From Rubripirellula reticaptiva (GTDB lineage Bacteria > Planctomycetota > Planctomycetia > Pirellulales > Pirellulaceae), in NCBI RefSeq assembly GCF_007860175.1, contig NZ_SJPX01000005.1, positions 186,001 to 250,000 on the forward strand: a stretch of 64,000 nucleotides of DNA, in the 5' to 3' direction. A model generated the notes under the pieces. That model was not told the DNA's origin and did no database searches. It saw only the letters and a list, made by a program, of their open reading frames with translations. Shown in pieces: positions 44,549 to 54,352 of this stretch (positions within the stretch are counted from its first letter, which is position 1; every line of letters begins with the position of its first letter). The position numbers and the translations under genes are program-made.

Positions 44549-46366
44549 CTATTTCAGGCGTGCCAGTAACTGACCGCCTGCGACTTGATCGCCGACTTTG
44601 ACACAGATTTCGTCGATCATTCCATCGGCTGGTGAAGCGATTTCGATCTCCATTTTCATCGCTTCCAAAATCAGAATCGTGTCGCCGTCTCGCACCTGGT
44701 CTCCGACATTGGCGACCAGCTTGAAGACCGCGCCAGGCATCTGAGCGGTAACGTCGATTTTGGCGCTCGGCGTTTCTGAGGCCGGCGACGCACTGCCGCT
44801 CGAACGTGGCCGCATTTCGACTCGATAGACCTTGCCATCGACCGTTGCCGTGTTTCCCTCGAACGCCATGAACACTTCTTTGCCGTTGACGGTCACAGTG
44901 TATTCAGCCGGAGTATCAGCCGAACGAGCAGACTCGGCCGCGCTGGCTGCTTCTTTTTCAACCGACTTGTCGATCTTGCGGACTCCGATTTCAGCTTCAC
45001 CCTTCAAGAACTTGATGCCTTTCTCTTTGCACGCCGCCGCGATGAAGATGTTCTCGTCAGTGGTCGGCAAACCTTCGGCTTTCAAGACTTTCTTCGTCGC
45101 TTCAATTCCCTTGGTTGGGTCAGCATCATTGAGTTCGAGCACCGGACGATCGGTGGGTTCCAATTTCAGCTGGCTCTTCGCCAACTCGATGACGTCGGCG
45201 TCCGGGGGGACGGGCGTTTTTCCAAAATAGCCGAGCACCATTTTTCCGTACGGTTCGGCGATCTTCTTCCAAGGGCCAAACATGACATTGTTGAACGCCT
45301 GCTGAAAATAGAACTGCGACACGGGCGTGACCGACGTTCCGTAACCGCCTTTGCGAACGACGTCGCCCATCGCCAAAATGATCTCGGGATATTTTTCCAT
45401 GATCCCATTATCACGCAACATTTGCGTGTTGGCCGTCAACGCGCCACCCGGCATCGGACTCCATGGGATCAACGGCTCGACCGCCGTCGCTTCGGGCGGA
45501 AGGAAATAATCTTTCATGCAATCCTTGAAGACCTCTTCGGCCTCGCGAACCTTTTCGACATCAATGTCCAACTCGTACTCGGTTCCTCGCAGCGCATGCC
45601 ACATCACCAAAATGTCCGGCTGGCAAGTTCCGCCGCTGCACGGCGCCATCGACAAATCGATCGCGTCGGCGCCGGCATCGATTGCGGCCTTGTTGGCCAG
45701 CACGGACACGCCGGCGGTCTCGTGAGTGTGAAAGTGAATGAAGGTTCCGGCCGGCAACATTTTGCGCGCGGCACGGATTGTTTCGTAAACCTTCGATGGC
45801 ACCGCCGTTCCCGAAGCATCTTTGAAACAGACTGCATCGAACGGAATCTCTGCGTCCAAAATCTGCTGCAACGTGCTTGCATAGAACGCTGCGTCATGAG
45901 CGCCGGTACATCCCGGCGGCAACTCCATCAACGTCACGCAAACCTGGTGCTTCAATCCAGCGTCAACGATGCACTGACCGCTGTAGACCAAGTTGTTGAC
46001 GTCATTGAGCGCATCGAAGTTGCGGATCGTCGTCATGCCGTGTTTCTTGAACAGATCGGCATGCAGTTTGACGATATCGCTGGACTGTGAATCCAAACCG
46101 ACAACGTTGACGCCGCGAGCGAGCGTTTGCAAGTTTGCATCTGGCCCTGCGGTTGCTCGAAACGCGTCCATCATGTCGAACGCGTCTTCGTTGCAATAGA
46201 AATACAACGATTGAAACCGAGCACCACCGCCGGCTTCTAGCCAGTCGATCCCCGCATCCCGAGCAGCTTCGACCGCCGGCAGAAAGTCTTTCGTAAACAC
46301 GCGGGCACCGTAAACGGATTGAAATCCGTCACGAAACGCGGTGCACATGAAGCGAATCTTTTTCAT
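44549..46366 (-). CDS. oadA: Na+-pumping oxaloacetate decarboxylase alpha subunit / PycB-like carboxyltransferase with biotin domain
   Basis: 605 residues. Carboxyltransferase TIM barrel: MCTAFRDGFQSVYGARVFTK, CFKDASGTAVP with the catalytic Lys, and FIHFHTHETAG with metal-binding His pair. The C-terminal biotinyl domain carries EAMKMEIEI with the biotin Lys. Between them lies an OadA-type linker rich in Ala/Glu/Ser. It transfers CO2 from oxaloacetate (or a related acid) to biotin. A separate biotin carboxylase gene is not adjacent, so with OadB next door decarboxylation is more likely than carboxylation. The start at MKKIRFM is chosen over an upstream extension of 55 codons. Confidence 0.9.
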   Translation of the reverse strand: MKKIRFMCTAFRDGFQSVYGARVFTKDFLPAVEAARDAGIDWLEAGGGARFQSLYFYCNEDAFDMMDAFRATAGPDANLQTLARGVNVVGLDSQSSDIVKLHADLFKKHGMTTIRNFDALNDVNNLVYSGQCIVDAGLKHQVCVTLMELPPGCTGAHDAAFYASTLQQILDAEIPFDAVCFKDASGTAVPSKVYETIRAARKMLPAGTFIHFHTHETAGVSVLANKAAIDAGADAIDLSMAPCSGGTCQPDILVMWHALRGTEYELDIDVEKVREAEEVFKDCMKDYFLPPEATAVEPLIPWSPMPGGALTANTQMLRDNGIMEKYPEIILAMGDVVRKGGYGTSVTPVSQFYFQQAFNNVMFGPWKKIAEPYGKMVLGYFGKTPVPPDADVIELAKSQLKLEPTDRPVLELNDADPTKGIEATKKVLKAEGLPTTDENIFIAAACKEKGIKFLKGEAEIGVRKIDKSVEKEAASAAESARSADTPAEYTVTVNGKEVFMAFEGNTATVDGKVYRVEMRPRSSGSASPASETPSAKIDVTAQMPGAVFKLVANVGDQVRDGDTILILEAMKMEIEIASPADGMIDEICVKVGDQVAGGQLLARLK

Positions 46367-46409
46367 GGAGAGTCGGCTTGAGCGATTGGGTTTAAGGATT
46401 TGATTGAAA

Positions 46410-46489
46410 ACAACTCCGGCATTCACAAGCACAAAATCACCCGCCCGCCCCGCGGGAGGGTGAAATTCCGAACTCATTTCCATACAAGG
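46410..46489 (+). repeat. Dispersed 80-bp stem-loop repeat, copy B
   Basis: Begins ACAACTCCGGCATTCACAAG, has the hairpin CCCGCcccGCGGG and ends TTCCATACAAGG. Same length and internal spacing as copy A. It sits in the 146-nt gap between oadB and oadA, within the presumed operon. Confidence 0.7.
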
Positions 46490-46512
46490 TTTAAGCGAAC
46501 AAGTTTCAACAT

Positions 46513-47679
46513 CTATTTCAGGACCGACCACAGCACACCGGCCGCGATCGCACTACCGACGACGCCGGCAACATTAGGGGCCATCGCGTGCATCAGCAAA
46601 AAGTTTTGCGGATCTTCTTTTTGGCCGACCATGTGGACCACGCGAGCAGAGTCGGGGACCGCCGAGACGCCGGCGGCACCGATCAGCGGATTGATTTTGT
46701 CAGTCAAAAACAGGTTCATGAACTTCGCGAACAACACGCCGCCCGCGGTCGCAACAGCGAACGATGCAGCACCAAGTCCAAAGATCAACAGCGACTGAGG
46801 ATTCAGAAACGTATCCGCCTGAGTACTGGCGCCGACGGTAAAGCCCAACAAGATTGTGATGATGTCGATCAGCGCGGTTCGAGCCGTGTTCGCCAATCGT
46901 TCGGTAACCGTGCTTTCTTTTAGCAAGTTGCCGAAGAACAGCATCCCAAGCAAAACGATCGCACCGGGCGCGATCAAGGTCGTGATCAAAAACGCAACGA
47001 CAGGGAACAGCATTCGTTCGCGCCGCGATACTTGACGTGGCGGCGCCATTCGAATCAAACGTTCTTTGCGAGTCGTCAACAGCTTCATGATCGGCGGCTG
47101 AATCACCGGCACCAAGGCCATGTACGAATAAGCGGCGATCGCAATCGCGCCCAATAAATGCGGCGCCAAGATCGACGACAAGAAAATCGCGGTCGGTCCG
47201 TCGGCACCACCGATGATGCCAATCGCGCCGGCCTCTTGAACGGTGAAGTCCAAAAACAGCGCGCCAAAAAAAGTCAGAAACACTCCGATCTGAGCCGCCG
47301 CGCCCAATAACACCAACTTTGGATTCGACAACATGGTCGAAAAATCGGTCATCGCACCGATACCCAAGAAGATAAGCGGCGGATAAAGCCCCTGCTTCAC
47401 GCCAAAGTACAGATAGCTAAGCACACTGCCTGGCACGTATTTGACTTCATTGCCTTCTAGGATCCATCTCGCTTCGTCATACACGCTAAGCGACATGCCT
47501 TCGATCATCGGAATGTTGCCCACGATCGCTCCCATCCCAATCGGCACCAACAACAGCGGCTCGTAGTCCTTGCGGATCGCCAGGGTGACGAAGCCGATGC
47601 CGATCAAAATCATGATCGCGTTGCCAAGCGTCATCGACGCGAAGCCGGTCGTTTTCAAGAACTCGATCAGAATGTCCAT
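46513..47679 (-). CDS. oadB: Sodium ion-translocating decarboxylase beta subunit
   Basis: 388 residues of an integral membrane protein with about nine helices. Diagnostic sequence: FDFTVQEAGAIGIIGGADGP-type region (here FTVQEAGAIGIIGGADGPTA), where the conserved Asp of GGADGPT is the Na+-binding and decarboxylation site. N-terminal FLKTTGFASMTLGNAIMI and C-terminal APNVAGVVGSAIAAG are typical. It decarboxylates carboxybiotin and exports Na+. It shares one nucleotide with the gamma subunit stop (TGATG). Confidence 0.93.
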   Translation of the reverse strand: MDILIEFLKTTGFASMTLGNAIMILIGIGFVTLAIRKDYEPLLLVPIGMGAIVGNIPMIEGMSLSVYDEARWILEGNEVKYVPGSVLSYLYFGVKQGLYPPLIFLGIGAMTDFSTMLSNPKLVLLGAAAQIGVFLTFFGALFLDFTVQEAGAIGIIGGADGPTAIFLSSILAPHLLGAIAIAAYSYMALVPVIQPPIMKLLTTRKERLIRMAPPRQVSRRERMLFPVVAFLITTLIAPGAIVLLGMLFFGNLLKESTVTERLANTARTALIDIITILLGFTVGASTQADTFLNPQSLLIFGLGAASFAVATAGGVLFAKFMNLFLTDKINPLIGAAGVSAVPDSARVVHMVGQKEDPQNFLLMHAMAPNVAGVVGSAIAAGVLWSVLK

Positions 47680-47978
47680 CAGCTCGACGTCTTGTTCTTG
47701 GATTCGCGAATGTTTTTTTCGTACTCGTGATGCAACACAAACCCGATCGCGGCCAAAACGGGTCCGTCATCGGGAACTTGGCTTTCCGGGTGCACCGACG
47801 GCGATCGCGAATGATCATGAGCCGGGAAATAACGGTCTAGAATCGAGGTTAGCCACGGCATCGCCGAGATGAACAGGGTCAGCACGAAAAGGGCAAAGAA
47901 CACGATCGCCAGCCCAGCGACTGCGATCGCAAAACCTTGGTCGTAAACCGACTCGGCGACCAGAACGAAATTCGGCAT
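47679..47978 (-). CDS. oadG: Oxaloacetate decarboxylase gamma-like subunit
   Basis: 99 residues. One membrane helix after a short start (FAIAVAGLAIVFFALFVLTL), then a charged, His- and Pro-containing tail (FPAHDHSRSPSVHPESQVPD), like OadG proteins that bind zinc and hold alpha to beta. Start ATG at MPNFVLVAE; the frame is open 27 codons upstream without a family signal. One-nucleotide overlap with oadB. Confidence 0.85.
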   Translation of the reverse strand: MPNFVLVAESVYDQGFAIAVAGLAIVFFALFVLTLFISAMPWLTSILDRYFPAHDHSRSPSVHPESQVPDDGPVLAAIGFVLHHEYEKNIRESKNKTSS

Positions 47979-48226
47979 GCCTCTATCTACCCAAGCGTAC
48001 GAAAGGCGGCTTGACTCACAAAAAAAGCCATGGGAGGGAGGAATGTATACCAACACCACGGCTGGAACATCCCCAGGGACTCCTCAAATGGTCCCGATTT
48101 TTTGTTCGAACATTCAGCGTTTGCGGTCCACGGTTTTCAGTTAACGTAGGAGGAAACCGCGTGACGCGCGGTGCACTCAATTTCTCAGCCGTCAAGTTTT
48201 CAGTTCACGTTTTAAAACCCAAAAAC

Positions 48227-50356
48227 ATGTTGCAGCCACGCGCGCTATCGATCGCTCTGATGTTCCTCGTTGGCATGTCGATTTCTACACCCATGTTCGG
48301 CCCCAGCCCAGCCAATGCTGATGAAACGAGGAAGCCGAACGTGATCTTTATCCTCTGTGACGATCTTGGGTTTGGCGATTACGGTGTCTTTTTCCAAAAT
48401 CTAAGACGTCAAAACGCCAACCGTGCTGAGCCTTGGCATTTGACGCCGCAGATGGATTTGATGGCGGCCCAAGGCATTCAACTGCCGCACCACTATTGCC
48501 CAGCGCCAGTCTGCGCTCCATCGCGTGCGTCGCTGATGTTGGGTGTTCACCAAGGGCACAGCAACATTCGCGACAACCAATTCGACAAAGAATTGGCCAA
48601 CAATCACACGCTCGGCACCGTGATGCAGGGTGCGGGCTATCACACCGCTGCCGTCGGTAAGTGGGGACTGCAAGGCAACTCGGCGGCCAGCGAAAAGACG
48701 CCGAACAAGCAAGCTAAACAATCCAAACCGAAAGATGAAGGCAGTCCCAAGTCGTGGCCCGGCTATCCCACGAATCGCGGTTTCGATGACTACTTTGGCT
48801 ACGTCCGTCACCGCGACGGTCACGCCCACTATCCCAAGGAAGATGGCAAACAAATCTGGGCGAATGACGAAGAAGTCGCCGACGAATTAGCCGGCTGCTA
48901 CACGGCTGACTTGTTCACCGCGCGATCCAAGAAATGGATCGTCGATCACCACTCGGCGAGTCCCGACCAACCCTTCTTTCTGTACCTCGCCTTTGATACT
49001 CCGCACGCCGTCTTGCAGTTGCCGTCCGCACCGTATCCGGCGGACGGTGGACTCGATGGCGGTATCCAGTGGACCGGGACGCCGGGCCAGATGATCAACA
49101 CGGCCGGCGGCAAACCAGATTCGTACATGCACCCGGACTATGCGGACCAGACCTGGGACCATGATCAAGATCCAAGCACTGCCGAACAAGCTTGGCCCGA
49201 TGTTCAGAAACGATACGCCACCGATGTCCGCCGCATCGATGACTGTGTTGGCGACCTGTTGAATTTGCTGGCCGACTTGGCGATCGACGACAATACGCTG
49301 GTCGTATTCACGACCGACAACGGCCCAAGTCGGGAATCTTATTTACCAGAGAAGTATGAACCCGATTTTTTCAATTCGTTCGGCCCCTTTGACGGTATCA
49401 AACGCGATCTTTGGGAAGGCGGCATTCGTGTCGGAGCAATTGCCCGCTGGCCCGGCGGCGTGGCAGGCAATCGGATCAGCCAATCGCCAAGCCAATTCCA
49501 CGACTGGATGCCTACCTTCACGGAACTTGCTGGCGTCGCTGCACCGGCTCGATGCGACGGAACTTCGTTGGTTCCGACGCTAACGGGAAAAGGCGAACAG
49601 ACGCCATCGCAGATTTACGTCGAGTATTTCAACGGACAAAAGACGCCGGATTATCCGGAGTTCAAAAAGTCTCGTCGCGGCCAAGTTCGCAAACAAATGC
49701 AAGCGATTCAAATCGGTGACCTGGTCGGAGTTCGATACAACGTGAAATCGCACAACGATCCGTTCGAGATTTACAACGTCGATGACGATCCCCAACAGAT
49801 GAAGAACCTAGCCGCACGGTTCCCGGACGTTCAGCGGCAAATGCACGACAAAGTGTTGCGGATGCGTTACCCCGACAAATCGGCGCCGCGGCCATACGAT
49901 GACGAGCTGATTCCCGGAATCGGGGACTCCGATTCAGCGGCAGGCGTCAAGTGGCAGACCTACGCCAACGACACACCCTGGCTAGGTCGACTTGACGACC
50001 TCGTTGCGGACGAGAGTGGCGAAGCCAAAACGGTCGAGTCGTGCCCGAAAACGAGCGTCTCGAAATCGTTACTCGTCAGTGGGATAATCGACATCCCCGC
50101 CAACGGACGATACACGTTCGCGGTTCCGGATAACGCGACGGCCGTCCTGCGGATCCACGATGCAACCGTGATCGACGCTGGATTCGAAGCTGGCAGTAAT
50201 CCAAGAACGGGAACTGTGATGCTGGCCGCTGGAAAACACCCGTTTCGGTTGTACTGGAAAGGGTCAACCGTTGCACCGGAGTTAGCCGTCGAAGGACCAG
50301 CGATCGACCGCCAAAAGTTGCGATCGAGCATGCTGTTTCAGCCGACGCAGGATTAA
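48227..50356 (+). CDS. Secreted arylsulfatase-type sulfatase
   Basis: 709 residues. Signal peptide MLQPRALSIALMFLVGMSIS; the start is a clear ATG after an upstream frame of 72 codons without signal. S1 sulfatase: metal ligands in VIFILCDDLGFGDYG, formylglycine motif CAPSRASLMLG (Cys-type), GYHTAAVGKWGLQ, TDNGPSRES and the FFLYLAFDTPHA segment. It needs a formylglycine-generating enzyme not in this window. The last about 130 residues (RYTFAVPDNATAVLRIHDAT ... VMLAAGKHPFRLYWKGS) look like a PA14-type or fibronectin-type carbohydrate-binding end. Probably removes sulfate from algal polysaccharides. Confidence 0.9.
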   Translation: MLQPRALSIALMFLVGMSISTPMFGPSPANADETRKPNVIFILCDDLGFGDYGVFFQNLRRQNANRAEPWHLTPQMDLMAAQGIQLPHHYCPAPVCAPSRASLMLGVHQGHSNIRDNQFDKELANNHTLGTVMQGAGYHTAAVGKWGLQGNSAASEKTPNKQAKQSKPKDEGSPKSWPGYPTNRGFDDYFGYVRHRDGHAHYPKEDGKQIWANDEEVADELAGCYTADLFTARSKKWIVDHHSASPDQPFFLYLAFDTPHAVLQLPSAPYPADGGLDGGIQWTGTPGQMINTAGGKPDSYMHPDYADQTWDHDQDPSTAEQAWPDVQKRYATDVRRIDDCVGDLLNLLADLAIDDNTLVVFTTDNGPSRESYLPEKYEPDFFNSFGPFDGIKRDLWEGGIRVGAIARWPGGVAGNRISQSPSQFHDWMPTFTELAGVAAPARCDGTSLVPTLTGKGEQTPSQIYVEYFNGQKTPDYPEFKKSRRGQVRKQMQAIQIGDLVGVRYNVKSHNDPFEIYNVDDDPQQMKNLAARFPDVQRQMHDKVLRMRYPDKSAPRPYDDELIPGIGDSDSAAGVKWQTYANDTPWLGRLDDLVADESGEAKTVESCPKTSVSKSLLVSGIIDIPANGRYTFAVPDNATAVLRIHDATVIDAGFEAGSNPRTGTVMLAAGKHPFRLYWKGSTVAPELAVEGPAIDRQKLRSSMLFQPTQD

Positions 50357-50385
50357 GGGTCTGCCGAAATCTCAGCAAGATTTCT

Positions 50386-50416
50386 TTGCCCGTGGCTAAC
50401 CGGGCAATAAAATAAT
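50386..50416 (+). terminator. Terminator-like hairpin after sulfatase
   Basis: TTGCCCG (50386-50392) pairs with CGGGCAA (50401-50407) around an 8-nt loop, followed by TAAAATAATT. It lies 30 nt after the sulfatase stop. The tail is AT-rich rather than a pure U-run. Confidence 0.6.
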
Positions 50417-50528
50417 TGAAACTGGCATAAAAAACAGGCGTTGGCGGGTGACACAGCGACAACGACGCTTCAGTTTGGCATAAGCTAAACCGGCTTGTCA
50501 GTTCTTTTCTTTTACACCGAGCCCGCCT

Positions 50529-50855
50529 GTGAAGACGCCTTCATTTGAACCGGTCCAGCAAAGCCGGATGCTGCCGCGAGTTTCGTTTCGGTGGATGTTT
50601 GGGTTGATGACGCTGGGTGCGGTGCTTGCGGCAATCGCAAAAGCGGCCGGCAGCGGTGCGGCGGTCGCGATGGCGGTGATGATGGCGTTGGGTTTCATCG
50701 TCGCCTGCTTTGCCATGTTTGCGATCCTGTTTTTGATTTCGTGGTGCATTTCATCGCTGTGGTATCAACCGAAAGACGACACGTTGCAAGGCAGCCCGTT
50801 TTCGGCGGACCAGTTGCCGCCGCAAATTCTGCCGCCGCGGGAGAATCGATCGTGA
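50529..50855 (+). CDS. Small two-helix membrane protein
   Basis: 108 residues, GTG start (KTPSFEPVQQSRMLPRVSFR). Two hydrophobic segments (WMFGLMTLGAVLAAIAKAAG and VAMAVMMALGFIVACFAMFA / ILFLISWCISSL), then a cytoplasmic or periplasmic polar tail. Not a named family. It overlaps the next gene by GTGA (50852-50855), and that gene overlaps the ABC ATPase, so all three form one translation unit. Confidence 0.6.
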   Translation: MKTPSFEPVQQSRMLPRVSFRWMFGLMTLGAVLAAIAKAAGSGAAVAMAVMMALGFIVACFAMFAILFLISWCISSLWYQPKDDTLQGSPFSADQLPPQILPPRENRS

Positions 50856-53329
50856 ATCGTCGCTTAATCGTGTTGGTATTCTCGACGTTGATTGCGTTGA
50901 CGTTTGGCGTCATCGCAACCACCGCTGATGCGTCCGCCGCGGACACTGTCGTAGGCAGCCAGCTACCGACGATCTCGTTGCCCAATGCGGGCGGCAAGGG
51001 CGCTGGTTTCCGGTGCGACATTGTCATTGGCGAAGTCCAAGGCGCAGGTTATGTGCCGTTTGAAATTGCCCTGCGCAGTTTCAACACGTTCTCGGCAGAT
51101 CGCAATTTCATCCTCCGCGTCGTCACCGAAAAAACGGGCCAAGCGCCACCACGAAACGGGTTCTCGATCGACTTGCCCATTACGGCTCAGCAGGGCAACA
51201 AGGTTGCCCTGTTCAAACGCTACTTGCCCAAGTGGGCAGCCGGTTATTCGGCAAAAATATCGATCATCGAGGACGGCCGCGCGTTACCTGATTATGAAGC
51301 GATTGTGGGCAAGCCCTTGCCACCCAACGGATATCGGTTCAAGCAATTGGACCTCGGCGAACAACAACTCAATTGGATCTTCATCAGCGATCAGGCCACC
51401 GTCGATCCGGCCACGATGCCTGACATTCGTCCAGTCGTGACCAACAGTAACAATTTCTTATTGTGGGAAGCCAACGGGTTCCCGAGCCAAGAAGCGAACC
51501 CCCAGTTCTGGAAGGAGATGATCGACCAAAACTGGTTTTCCGCGATCGGCCAATCGGAATTACCGACCGACTGGCGTGCCTACAACCAGCACGACGCGGT
51601 TGTGATTGGGCCGCAATCGCTAGAGAAATTGCGAAAGAACGCAGACGCCTTTGCTGCGTTGCGGGACTGGCTGTTGGTAGGCGGAACGATTGTCATTTAC
51701 GAAGCGACGACGCCAACCGAAACGATGAAGTTGATCGATACGGCGTGGACGGCGGACGAGGAAACCAAGAAGCAAGTTGCCCGCTACGTTGAAAGTGGGA
51801 TCGCAGAAAACAAACAACTGCTGAACGAGAATCGTTTGTCGATCTTGGCAATTGACGCCTACATCAAAACTCTAAAATCCAAACCCACTGCATCATCCCC
51901 CGAGTCTGGCCAAATCGTTAACGATCCAACCAGCATGGGTATGGGGATGGGCATGGGGATGGGGATGATCCCGAACAGCATGTTCAGTTTCAGGGGCCAA
52001 GACTATTACTTTCCCACCGACATCAAGGACGCCCAACTTGATCGCACCGCGATGAAGAAATTGGTCGATCAACACATCGACATTAAGTCGCCAAGAATTT
52101 CAGGGACGAATCCAGACCTCTTTGCTCAGCCGGTTGGCGCTGGCATGGTGATTGGGATCACTGCATCCCCAGACGATCGTCTGAATTCGATTGCTTGGAG
52201 TGCGGTGCGTTCGCTGTTTGTGTTTCGTATTTCGCCGATGCTGCGTCGGGGCGTTGACCCGATGCTTGGTGATCGACGATTCGACCGCTGGTTGATTCCC
52301 GGCGTTGCCCAGCCACCGGTTTACACGTTCATGGGATTGCTGGTCGGGTTCGTGATTCTGGTCGGCCCGATCGCGTATCGAAAGACATCGAAGGCCGGTC
52401 GCAGCTATTTGATGTTCGGGATCGCGCCGGCATTGGCGATGTTGACGACGATCGCAATGTTTACCTACGGCATCGTGTCGGACGGTTTCGGAACGATGAC
52501 GCGGATTCGCCAGTTGACGTTCATCGACGGAACGTCGGGCGATGCCGGCGAACGGTACCGAGCCACTTACTTTGCCGGCGTGCGACCGAGCGGCGGGATC
52601 AAGTTTCCGGCCGAGGCCGAGGTGATGCAGTATCCCGAAGGCGGCGACGAATCCTGGCAAGAGCACTATTTCAAACAGCCCGCGATCATGGGCAACATCA
52701 CCATTGACGATCAATCACAACGATTTGACTCGTCATTTTTGCCCTCACGGACTCAGCGTCAGTTCGTTGTCCATCTGCCGCGGCGTGGCATCGGACGAGT
52801 CAACCTAGTGCCGGCCACTGATACCGAACTGGCCAAGGTCGAGAGCACGCTGGCGTTTCCGCTGCTCTCGATCGTGCTGCGAGACCACGATGGTGATTAC
52901 TGGACGACCGACGATTTGGCAGCCAACGGTTCGTCCACGGTGACGGAGGTTAAGACAACAACGCTGCCGAAAATGATTGGCAAAATGTACAACGATTTCA
53001 GGCCGGTCTCAGCAATTGGTCGTGCCAATTCATCCGGGCGATCAAACCGAAACTATTCGAATCAAGCGTACGACTTGATCAACGAAACGGCTGAAGGAAT
53101 CTCTGGCATCAACCTGTTCAGCGAAGGCACGTTCGAACAGATTTTGCAGCAACAATTACAATCCAACGGCGAACTTCCTAATGGTTACTTCATCGCGACA
53201 GCAACTCCCAGCTCGGACGTGATGGCGGTCGAAACGGCTGAGGTGATCGACAGCGTTCGGTATTTGTACGGGACGCTTCCCAAACCAGAAACAAGTTCCG
53301 CATCGAAAGCATTGGACTCGGCCCCATGA
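50852..53329 (+). CDS. Large membrane-anchored exported protein of an ABC-linked operon
   Basis: 825 residues, GTG start in frame with the overlap. Signal anchor (RRLIVLVFSTLIALTFGVIA), a large extracytoplasmic beta-rich region with a GMGMGMGMGM run at about 360-370, then two membrane helices near 485-545 (VYTFMGLLVGFVILVGPIAY, IAPALAMLTTIAMFTYGIV) and a C-terminal extracytoplasmic domain. No catalytic motif is recognised. It lies between a small membrane protein and an ABC ATPase and overlaps both by 4 nt, so it may be a gliding-type (GldG-like) or DUF4350-like exporter partner. That function is an inference from context. Confidence 0.65.
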   Translation: MNRRLIVLVFSTLIALTFGVIATTADASAADTVVGSQLPTISLPNAGGKGAGFRCDIVIGEVQGAGYVPFEIALRSFNTFSADRNFILRVVTEKTGQAPPRNGFSIDLPITAQQGNKVALFKRYLPKWAAGYSAKISIIEDGRALPDYEAIVGKPLPPNGYRFKQLDLGEQQLNWIFISDQATVDPATMPDIRPVVTNSNNFLLWEANGFPSQEANPQFWKEMIDQNWFSAIGQSELPTDWRAYNQHDAVVIGPQSLEKLRKNADAFAALRDWLLVGGTIVIYEATTPTETMKLIDTAWTADEETKKQVARYVESGIAENKQLLNENRLSILAIDAYIKTLKSKPTASSPESGQIVNDPTSMGMGMGMGMGMIPNSMFSFRGQDYYFPTDIKDAQLDRTAMKKLVDQHIDIKSPRISGTNPDLFAQPVGAGMVIGITASPDDRLNSIAWSAVRSLFVFRISPMLRRGVDPMLGDRRFDRWLIPGVAQPPVYTFMGLLVGFVILVGPIAYRKTSKAGRSYLMFGIAPALAMLTTIAMFTYGIVSDGFGTMTRIRQLTFIDGTSGDAGERYRATYFAGVRPSGGIKFPAEAEVMQYPEGGDESWQEHYFKQPAIMGNITIDDQSQRFDSSFLPSRTQRQFVVHLPRRGIGRVNLVPATDTELAKVESTLAFPLLSIVLRDHDGDYWTTDDLAANGSSTVTEVKTTTLPKMIGKMYNDFRPVSAIGRANSSGRSNRNYSNQAYDLINETAEGISGINLFSEGTFEQILQQQLQSNGELPNGYFIATATPSSDVMAVETAEVIDSVRYLYGTLPKPETSSASKALDSAP

Positions 53330-54324
53330 ACTCGATTCCCAACGATTTAGCAGTCCCCCGAATGAATGTACCGGCGGTCCACGGTGCGGATGACGACTGC
53401 ATCGAACTGCGCCGTCTGCACCGGTTCTTTGGCAAAACCAAAGCGGTCACCGACATTTCGTTCACTGTCCGGCGCGGGCATGTGTTCGGTTACATCGGTC
53501 CCAACGGAGCTGGAAAAACAACGTCGATGCGGATCTTGGCAACCTTGGATTTGCCGAGCTATGGCGACGCTTTCGTCGATGGTTTTTCGGTCGTCAACGA
53601 TCCGGAACTGGTCCGCCGCCGCTTGGGATTCATGCCGGACTCGTTTGGTACGTACCGCGACGTGAACTGCAAAGAGTATCTGGACTTTTTTGCTCGCGCG
53701 TACGGGCTTGTCGGTCGCGAGCGCACCAAGCGACTCGATTGGGTGCTGAACTTTACGGGCACCGAAGGCATGGCAGAAAAGCCGATCCGCGGCCTGAGCA
53801 AAGGAATGAAACAGCGAGTGTGTTTGGGCCGAGCACTGATTCACGACCCGGCCGTCATGATCTTGGACGAACCGGCGGCGGGACTCGATCCGCGTGCGCG
53901 GATTCAATTGCGAAAGATGATTCGCGAGCTCGCAGACCGCGGAAAGACGGTACTGATCAGCAGCCATATTTTGACCGAGTTGGCCGAAATGTGTGACAGC
54001 GTCGGTATCATCGAACAAGGCAAATTGTTGGCGACAGGCAGCGTCGAACAGATCCAACATCAACGCGAAACGCATCGCGAGTTGAAGATCCGAGTTCTGC
54101 AAAACACCGAGGCGGCGGGCGAGAGCCTCCGCTCGATCGAGACGGTGTCGAATCTGGTTGTTGATGGCGAGTTGCTGAAATTCGAGTTCGCCGGCAACAT
54201 CGACGCTCAAGCCGGCTTGGTCGCCCACTTAGTGAATGACGGCTACGCGGTCGCGGAAGTCGAATCGCACAAGAAAAGTTTGGAAGACGTGTTCCTGCAG
54301 GTCACCGAAGGTCTCGTGCAGTAA
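53326..54324 (+). CDS. ABC transporter ATP-binding protein
   Basis: 332 residues. Walker A GPNGAGKTTSMR, signature LSKGMKQRVCLGRAL, Walker B VMILDEPAAGLD, and the H-loop ISSHILTEL. A C-terminal extension of about 70 residues (RVLQNTEAAGESLRSIET) is like ABC-2 type exporters. It would power export or a membrane process. It overlaps the preceding gene by ATGA. No classical permease gene follows in this window, so the membrane partner must be the upstream proteins or a gene elsewhere. Confidence 0.9.
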   Translation: MNSIPNDLAVPRMNVPAVHGADDDCIELRRLHRFFGKTKAVTDISFTVRRGHVFGYIGPNGAGKTTSMRILATLDLPSYGDAFVDGFSVVNDPELVRRRLGFMPDSFGTYRDVNCKEYLDFFARAYGLVGRERTKRLDWVLNFTGTEGMAEKPIRGLSKGMKQRVCLGRALIHDPAVMILDEPAAGLDPRARIQLRKMIRELADRGKTVLISSHILTELAEMCDSVGIIEQGKLLATGSVEQIQHQRETHRELKIRVLQNTEAAGESLRSIETVSNLVVDGELLKFEFAGNIDAQAGLVAHLVNDGYAVAEVESHKKSLEDVFLQVTEGLVQ

Positions 54325-54352
54325 TGTTCAGTTTCGCTTCGCTTTTAGCACG

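Noticed and set aside
53347-54228. 293-codon minus-strand frame inside the ABC ATPase
   Set aside because: Opposite-strand shadow of a gene with Walker motifs.
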